Of a stretch of DNA of 64,000 nt, positions 56,612 to 64,000 are shown in pieces. Each line of letters opens with the position of its first letter. Positions within the stretch are counted from its first letter, which is position 1. The DNA comes from Taudactylus pleione. Taxonomy: Eukaryota > Chordata > Amphibia > Anura > Myobatrachidae. Location of the stretch: assembly GCA_031769625.1 (NCBI GenBank), contig JAUIMM010002546.1, positions 1-64,000 on the forward strand, in the 5' to 3' direction. Under the pieces are notes generated by a model. That model was not told where the DNA came from. It saw nothing but the letters and a program-made list of their open reading frames with translations, and did not search any database. The position numbers were made by a program, and so were the translations under genes.

Positions 56612-59600
56612 TAATATGAATTAAAACATATTATTTATGTATTATTCCATTAAGCATTATTTCTGTTCGAAGCACAGAAACATAGATATACAGTATATTT
56701 TATTTTGTTTATTTTAATAAAATGGATATTAAAATCAGTTTTTCCTTCCATTGTATTTACAAATTATAAATGTTCCATGTAATGGTAAATTACAGTAAGC
56801 ACTAACTGCGCACCTGCAAATTGTTGCAATTATTTCCACATCATTGACCGTGAAATACTCTAATTACACGCATTTGCAACTCGAGTCTAAGGTCAGCAAT
56901 AAACAACATGTCCAACCAGCATTAGTAGAATATTATTCATTTAAGGAACACTAGTCCTTAAGGCACATGAATAGATTAGGTAACACTGCACATGTGCACT
57001 TAGCCTCTCGGACAAAACATATTCTAAGGGCAGATGATAAAAATCACATGAAAATAGTGTCAAAGAAAATACATTTGTTTTGTTGGTATTCACTATCGAC
57101 ATTGATCATTTTTCAAGAGGTTTTCTACTACAGTGAAATATAAAAAAAATTGCAAGAGGTGAACATAAAAAAAAAAATTGTGAGAAAGTAAAAATAAAAG
57201 TCAAAAATAAAATAAAAAATAGCTCCTTTCCATAAATTCTACTTCTGTCCCATTTTTTTTTCTTTGGCTGGGATATCGGAACAAACGCGCTCGAAGCGAC
57301 CAGGCACTTGTCACAGGGGCATACCCAGAGCACTTCTGACATGCTAGACCACCGTTTTTCTGTTGCCCACAGCACTTCTGACATGCTGGACCAGGGCCGT
57401 AACTAGGGTGGTGCAGGGCAGGGGGCGCTACTTGGGCCTGTCAATTTTCCTGTTTATTATCTTCTCACTTGTAGCTTCCTCTTCTTTTTATCCCCAGCAT
57501 CTCCTGGCCTCCCCTATCTCTTCCCTAGCCCTTCACCATGAGGCCATGGCCCAATGCTTGCAACTCCCCCTGAGAGGGATCCATTCCGATCCCTCCCAGC
57601 ACGTGTGCAGCACTCGATGCATGCGCAGAAGGACTCCCAGGTCTTAAACCCGGAAATCCTTCTATCACAAAGGCCAGCTATTACCGGGAGAGCTGTCCTT
57701 TCTATTTATTTTAATTTAAGCATACAGCAGTAATAAACGCTGTTGTGGTTGCGATTAGTGGCGAGATGCATCACAGTTACAATGCGATGCTTCATGCATC
57801 CCGCCCAGGGGCAGAAGTATGGGAGACAATGGAGGCGCCTGCCGCCAGGCTCCAGCACTGAAGGGGCACCTCCTCCATTGTCCACAACATATTCACCCCA
57901 CTTAGGGCTGTAACTATGTACCCGGAGTGTACCGTCACGGCTGCCCAATACATGGCACCTCTTTCCGGCACCTGAGTAGCCACCATACACGAGTGGAGAG
58001 CTCTGTGTCAGACCATCATCTGCTGCCATTGTCTATCTATATCCTGTCTGCATGCGAATAGCTACATTACAGTATCAGCAGCTGTGACGAGGGGGGGGGG
58101 GGGCACTAAATTATAACTTGCCTCCGGGCATCTGGGATGAACTTACGCCACCCATAATGTCAGAGAGACCTCCTGAAATATTAGCAATCTCCCTGAATCC
58201 CTGAAGTGTCTAGCAATCTCCCCTTATTGCACCTTACCCCCATTATGTAGCTGTTATATACTTGGGGAAAAAAATAAATAGAGATATATATGTACAGTAC
58301 ATTCAAATGTGATCATTAAGGCACAATGGGGGAGATGTATTATAGCGGCAGCTACCGTGCCGCTATATCACTTCCTGCTTCGCCTAGCACTAACAGGAAG
58401 CACTAACGATGAGATGTAAAAACATCTCATCGGCCGGCGCGGGGGAGCGTTAACTTCCCCCTCTGGCGATCCCCGCTAGAGACCACGGCGCATCAGCCCT
58501 GTCATTTACTGCCAAACCCCCCGATCATACATGGGGAGAAGCGGTATCAGCACACATAACGTGCGCTGATACCGCTTCAGCGGTTCATACATCTCCCCCA
58601 ATGATTCCTGTGGGTAGATACATTTTCAAACATGGTTTCTCATGGCGACAGTATATGGAACCACTTGTAAAACACAATACATGAGCAAGCCGTGGGAAGT
58701 ATCAGTGTGTTTTCATCAACAAGTAGGTCTTACACTCCGCGCTCATAGGTGCTGCTTTCACAATCTCCCTGAATTGCTTTTTCAAAATTAGGCAAGTTCA
58801 CCTTGGGTGCCAGAACAGATTATCCTGACACTGATATTGCCGCATAATAGGCATAGGCATTTATCCAAATAATAATAAGTGGAAAGAAATATATAACTAT
58901 ACCCTATATTCTATGTGGCGATTCACAAGCAATACGATTGATATTCAAATAATCAATTTAACAGAATATACATAAGTAAAAAAAAAACATTATATATTAT
59001 AAAATATTTCACATAATAATGGAAAAAAAACATATAGCAAAACCTATCATTCCTATCCCTAAAAATTTTTATTAATTAGGTAGGAAATTCCTCTGCAGTA
59101 GGTAATCCTATACTGGTATATTGATGGTTAGGAGATTCCGATTTATGCAAAATAGACACTGCAAAAGTATACACAAATTCCTGTACAAAGCTATATTTTG
59201 GACAAGGTATATTGGGCCTGAATCAGACCCGCTTGCTAGGATGCGTTCGCTCGTAGCTGGCGATGTTTCGTAATGTGCGCATGCATACGCATCGCAGTGC
59301 ATGTGAACGAACCAGTTTGAGCGATCGGGCAGCGTTTGCTTGCTGCGCATAGACTGTCTAGCTAAGTGAGTGACAGGAGAAACCGTTTGTGGGTGATGAC
59401 AGGGGATGGTCTTTGAAAACGGGGGGAGTGGAGGTGCGAACGTAGGCGCGCCTGAGCATCTCAACGCCGTTTCTGAGGCGTGCATAATTAAGATGCAGCA
59501 TCATAGTACACATCACCTGGCTGAACTTTACACTGAAGTGCTCGCAGTGCTTGCGATAGGGTATGGTCAACCACAAGAACTGTGTTCACTTCCGATGGTA

Positions 59601-60894
59601 CCGATGGTTGCATACACTTCCTGGAGATGACGTGCGCAAGTGGGCATCTTTAGACAGGCTGGTGGGCGTCTGCATGCACATAGCGATCGCACACCAGGAC
59701 ATTTTGGGCATGCTTATGCCTTGCCGTGCGATCGTCTGCCTTGCTGATTGATAGCTGAATTTGCATAGGAATCTAGCGAGCGTGCACATCTAGCGAGCAG
59801 GTCTGAAGTGAGCCCATTGTCCACAGGTGCACCATACAGCCACTTATAAGAATTCTAAATTTCAGATCCAGAGTGACAGCATTCTTTATGCTATCATTGG
59901 AAAGTGCAGACTATACTGCAGTGATTCAATCCCAGCTGTTCGTTCATGCTCCTCTGTAAACTGACCGGATATCTTTCTGCCGATGATTCAATCAAATAGC
60001 TTTTTTTTCGGAACTTGACAGTGATACTGTACGCCATTCTGAGATGGTGTACAGCACCTGATACCATTCATAAGCTGCATTTTATAGCTTGTGCAGCAGA
60101 GAGATCTTTTCAGATCCCTCCTGCTGTGTTTACTTACCTCCTGCATCTCTGGCTGTTACTGGCTCCCTCCTGTGCTCTTCTGCAGGGGTGCAGGGGGGAG
60201 GGGATTGAGGCACCACCCGCAGTGGCTGCAGGGGTTACCGGACCAGCAGCAGCGGCTGCGAGGGGAATGGGATCAGACACCGTCGGCTGTGGGGGTGAGG
60301 GGGGGATGGACACCAGAGGCCGTGGAGGGAAGCAGGGCTGAGAAGGCCACCAGCGGCTGCAGTGGGAAGGGGGGGCTGGGATACCTGCTAGGGTACCTCC
60401 GGACTCACTGATTTTTGGTCACAAAAAAATCTGCGAGTCTAGGATGAGATCGGGCTGTGAAGGGGTTGCTGTGCTGTTGCTGATATTTTCACACCGCTGC
60501 ATTGGCAACTGGCCCCCTCACACTTAATTGAACTGACCCTAAAATTGTGAACTGAGGACTTGTATACAAGAGACTGCCTTCGGCTGCAGTTTCTACCTTA
60601 TAATAACTTAAATTAGCACAGTGTTTTGTTAGAAATTAGACTTTAGCTAATAATGTCACATATGGCATACCTAAGCCTTTGTGTTGGAACCGTGACTCAG
60701 TACATTCTACAGCTACAGGTTTCAATAATTAAGCTTAGAAGAATTGCAAAACTTATTGATCACTAACTTATTGATACTGTAGTAAAGCTTGCAAGCTAAT
60801 ATAACCTATATCATCGCCCTGCTCCTGAGTTTTTTTTCCTCCACCACTTTTGTTGTATGTTATATTATTGACTTTAAATTATAGACTGGATTAA
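56612..60894. other. Intron DNA with several decayed repeats, no gene
   Basis: 57393-57550: half of the CAGRGCCGTAACTAG hAT family (reversed) joined to unrelated DNA. 57793-58145: repeat inverted relative to 29440-29640. 58325-58600: GGGGGAGATGTATTATAGCG to TTCATACATCTCCCCC foldback. 59216-59813: GGGCCTGAATCAGACCCGCT to AGCGAGCAGGTCTGAA element. 60185-60410: GC-rich GGCTGCAGGGG-type unassigned sequence. No slc9a3 exon recognised. Confidence 0.5.
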
Positions 60895-61468
60895 GGGCCT
60901 GATGCAGCAAGAAACGCACGCTAGTAGACACACGCACCCAGCCGCTGCGAGAATATGCTAATCAATGCATACGCAAGGAGACAGCAGCACAAGATGCAGA
61001 CGCCAAGCCTCATATTAAACCGCCCATCTCCCTTTACTCAAAGCCTGATCAGTACACAAGATAGCATAAACATCGGTAACACCAAGAACCATCGGACCCA
61101 TTTGTATATTAGTGGTTGACCTGACCTGCCGCAGGATTTTGTCCACTTCCTGTGTACAGCTTACAGTATGGCTGCATATGCCGCTACACTGCCTTAATTA
61201 TGCACGCCCCTATAACGGCGTCCCAACGCACTGTCGCGCCTGCGTTCGCCCGAACCCCCCCTCCCGTCACCACCCACAAATGGCACGTCCTGTCAATCAA
61301 TATCGGAAGGAGTCTGCGTACATGCTGTGTATAGTCTGCGTACGCTTACCCGATCGCACTGGCTAGTTTGTGCACGCGCAGTGCGATGCATACACATGCG
61401 CAGTACGTAAACATCGGCCAAGTGCGTGCGTGTGTTCTCTCCTGTGCGTTCCTTGCTGAATCAGGCCC
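60895..61468. mobile_element. Harbinger-like element with TAA TSD (GGGCCTGATGCAGCAAG ends)
   Basis: Left GGGCCTGATGCAGCAAGAAA pairs with right CCTTGCTGAATCAGGCCC. TAA on both sides (60892-60894, 61469-61471), matching the TWA preference of PIF/Harbinger. 574 bp, no transposase. Confidence 0.82.
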
Positions 61469-61471
61469 TAA

Positions 61472-62268
61472 GTTAATAATGCTAAATATATTAAACAAAA
61501 TTTGTGGGATATCCCCTGAAAACACAGTTTTACCCACAAATATTAGGGATCCCTGGGATTTACCATGGATCATCGATATCTGCCGACTGCCGCGCACCCT
61601 CCATTTTCGACTATAAGCAGCACCCGTAGGTCTCTATGCAGGCGACTATGCAATTGAATTTCCAGAGCTTGGCCACGGTCGCTAACACCATCTGCAATAT
61701 ACTTATCGTATACTCTTTCGGAGATGGATACTCTGGATCCCTCTCCATCAACTAATGCATTCGCAGTGCGCACAAAGACACAGGACCAGGAAGCTTTCAC
61801 TCTACTTCTAGCACTTCACCGGGGTGGGATCTTATTGGAGCCCGTTTCCTGGCAACAGCTTTTTATGTTATTATGTAAATGAGCTTCTTACATTTGTATT
61901 TCCAGATGATTCACCTTAGGGGGCCAATTTATAAATCCAGGGATAATATTACAGATCAACCATTAAGGCTAAATGCAATGTTTGTGTTTGCTGGATAACT
62001 GCTGGCTTTAGGGGCATACTGTATTTTATTTATTTATTAACAGTTTCTTATATAGCGCAGCATATTCCGTTGCGCTTTAAAATTGAAAACATTAATAGAA
62101 CAAAACAGGGTGATAACAGACAGATATATAGGTAGGAAGGCCCTGCTCGCAAGTATGTACACTATCAAGCCCTTTTTACTTACAATTAGATATATGTAGC
62201 AACAGCCTTAAAGCAGGCGATTTCCCAGGATTCTTCTGCAAATGGCTAATTTTTGCTTCAGACCACAG
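61472..62268. other. Intron DNA with an L2-tail/SINE-like fragment
   Basis: 62020-62150 (TTATTTATTAACAGTTTC, TATATAGCGCAGCATATTCC, GAAGGCCCTGCTCGCAAG) is the same repeat as 49180-49325 in similar orientation style. Elsewhere unassigned. Confidence 0.5.
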
Positions 62269-62276
62269 TCCTTATT

Positions 62277-62651
62277 CAGGGGCGTTTCTAGAGAGGAGGG
62301 GGCCCGTGTGCAGTCTCCGACACTGGCCCCCTCCTCTCTGTCCGGCGGCCGGCAGCGCACTGAGCTGTGCGCGCCCAGCGCCGGAGTTATAGACTCTGGG
62401 CACTAGAGTGCACCCAGAGTCTATAGAGTAAGCGCAGGTCACCGGGAAAATGGTTGCAGCGGCTGTTTTCCCTGTACTGCGCACGTGGCGGCCATTTTCC
62501 AGTTATTTATACAGCGCCGGAACCCCGCGCCGACGTGGGACTCCGGAGAGGTAAGTAATACTCTGGGTGCAGGGTGTGCGGTGCGGGGCCCCTATGGACC
62601 CAGGGGCCGGTGTGCCCTGCACACCCTGCACCCATTATAGATACGCCCCTG
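62277..62651. mobile_element. hAT MITE (CAGGGGCGT family, copy 4, reversed)
   Basis: Ends CAGGGGCGTTTCTAGAGAGG and ATTATAGATACGCCCCTG. Flanks TCCTTATT (62269-62276) and TCCCTATT (62652-62659), 7 of 8 identical. 375 bp. Confidence 0.85.
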
Positions 62652-62659
62652 TCCCTATT

Positions 62660-62939
62660 ATTCTCAGTGGGGACTGCAGTCTGACCCTAATATCTAGCTC
62701 CAAAAAGTCTAGCTTTTCCGAGCATGGCCCTGAAGGCTGTAAAGTTGGGGGGAGGGGTCAGGATGACACGATTCAGCGCAAATCGCATCATCGTTCCTCC
62801 TGCCATCAACGTTACTCAGTAAGTGGACGGCTGCTGGATCCGGGAGACTTGCCTACTCTACCGGATAGCCGGGAGCGCCACCGTTCCGGGCAAGTATGGC
62901 ACAGATATTCCTGGTCTCCCAAGTCTAATAAGGTGAGTG

Positions 62940-62976
<37 letters not shown>

Positions 62977-62977
62977 G

Positions 62978-63014
<37 letters not shown>

Positions 63015-63868
63015 ATATCAGGTCTAATATGCAGAACCATAACTGTTTCTAAATGTAGCACCCAGAGCTATATATAGTTCCAATTTAACTCCAAAGAATG
63101 CCCAGATAAATCCAACTCCCATTTAAATCTCCGAGCCTCCATTGCGACCCACAATCCACAGGAAGTGTTTATAACTACTGTAAAAAGCACAATATTAGAA
63201 ATTATTACACAATTGCTTTCCTCCTTACACAACAAATAAAGAAAGAAAAAACTAAATTGAGGTTAGATTCCCTGTATCAGTGCTAGTGCTACTCTAGACT
63301 ATATGAATTCAGGATTTTTCATTAACCTATTTCTAATACAGAAAAGCCACTTAATTACACCCAGCCTCCACTGACCCATTTATAGTGATCACTCAGTAAT
63401 ACTATCCGAATGAAGAGGTGCAGCACAATACAGTACAGCAGAACTATTGACTAATGATTGATTTCAGAGACTTGAGAGAAGGTAAAATAGTTTATAATAG
63501 CAGTTTAAATTTAATACATACCTTGCAAGACTAACATAACACCTAGCGGTAACTTGAATAAATATCCACAAGTTTTTTAAATATCAACATTTGACAAGCG
63601 CTCCGCTCCCAGGGAGCAGGATAGAGCGCAGGACCAGCGCAACAACAGAGCAAATGGCTGGTTTTAAATAACGTTCAGCAAAACGAGAGCTTCAGTACTT
63701 TATACATAGATATTTTGACAAATCTAATAGGCATTCAAAATCAAAGGCACTTGGGTTGATTTACCAGATATATGTAAAAGAAAAAAGAATAGCCTGTTAA
63801 AATTACTATTTTAAACTGCAGGTATATTTTAAACTAACAAAAAAGGAAGGAAGGTGACTGTGACTTAC
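62660..63868. repeat. First-intron DNA with paired (TA)n tracts
   Basis: (AT)n at 62943-62971 and 62982-63012. The remainder is AT-rich, ending at the donor site of the first visible slc9a3 exon (reverse complement of CTTAC at 63864-63868). No other feature seen. Confidence 0.6.
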
Positions 63869-64000
63869 CAATTTTGGCTAAACTTGCCACGAGAATCCAG
63901 AGGGCGACGAGGTAAGGGTCCTGGACATGGTGCCATTTAAAAGTGACAATCTGAAGCTCGGTGGGCGCATCCCCACCACCCTCATTGCGTATGTCCTCTC
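63869..64000 (-). CDS. slc9a3: slc9a3 (NHE3-type Na+/H+ exchanger), first visible coding exon, 5' end beyond the window
   Basis: Most upstream exon in the window, read right to left. The open frame runs from base 63998 and contains [18 protein letters not shown] followed by [13 protein letters not shown], which resembles the segment just after the NHE3 signal peptide and the first conserved membrane helix. The exon ends ...AAA ATT G before a consensus donor (GTAAGT, minus strand from 63868), phase 1, and joins the exon at 41182-41484 to give [13 protein letters not shown]3 is an apical plasma-membrane exchanger of gut and kidney that brings Na+ in and H+ out. The start codon and signal peptide must lie right of base 64000. 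The following intron is about 22.4 kb. The NHE3 assignment rests mainly on the next exon; NHE5 is the nearest alternative. Confidence 0.93.

Overview
The window is a piece of vertebrate nuclear genome, most likely from an amphibian (probably a frog). It covers the 5' half of one host gene, a sodium/hydrogen exchanger of the NHE3 type (slc9a3), read on the minus strand. Six coding exons were found (63869-64000 partial, 41182-41484, 39114-39274, 31359-31437, 27015-27192, 13440-13660). They have consensus splice sites, join in one open frame and encode the N-terminal part of the ion-translocation domain. The signal-peptide end lies beyond base 64000 and the rest of the gene lies left of base 1. 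The amphibian assignment is an inference from huge introns packed with hAT, Harbinger-like and mariner-like elements, an L2 LINE tail and a Ty1/copia element.

The most unusual feature is at 16847-23200, in the intron between the exons at 27015-27192 and 13440-13660 and antisense to slc9a3. A young LTR retroelement is arranged LTR-internal-LTR-internal-LTR (LTRs about 1,038 bp, internal regions 1,621 bp, exact period 2,659 bp). Each internal region carries one intact 599-codon ORF and no pol. The protein has a Ty3/gypsy-like capsid region, a CCHC zinc knuckle (residues 336-349) and then a complete, intronless cold-shock domain plus the first part of the basic tail of a Y-box protein of YBX1 type (about residues 396-530). 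It is a Gag-Y-box fusion that looks like capture of a host mRNA by a gag-only retroelement. The middle LTR is a mosaic: its 5' part matches LTR3 and its 3' part matches LTR1. That is the signature expected if the array arose by unequal crossing-over between the two LTRs of one insertion.

The rest is intron filled with transposons, many nested, with target-site duplications (TSDs) visible. A degenerate Ty1/copia pol (6885-12110, minus strand) has been split by six later insertions. At least fourteen hAT-type elements have 8-bp TSDs that match exactly or at 7 of 8 positions, and one more (25488-25940) has matching ends only. A GC-rich inverted-repeat family with GGGCCTGATTC ends and 3-bp TSDs occurs at least eight times. 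There is also a 2.56-kb foldback element, a 1.9-kb hAT element containing a G-run minisatellite, a mariner-like element with TA TSDs, a Tc1-like fragment, the 3' end of an L2 LINE at the left edge, and several microsatellites. No tRNA, rRNA, CRISPR or bacterial features were seen.
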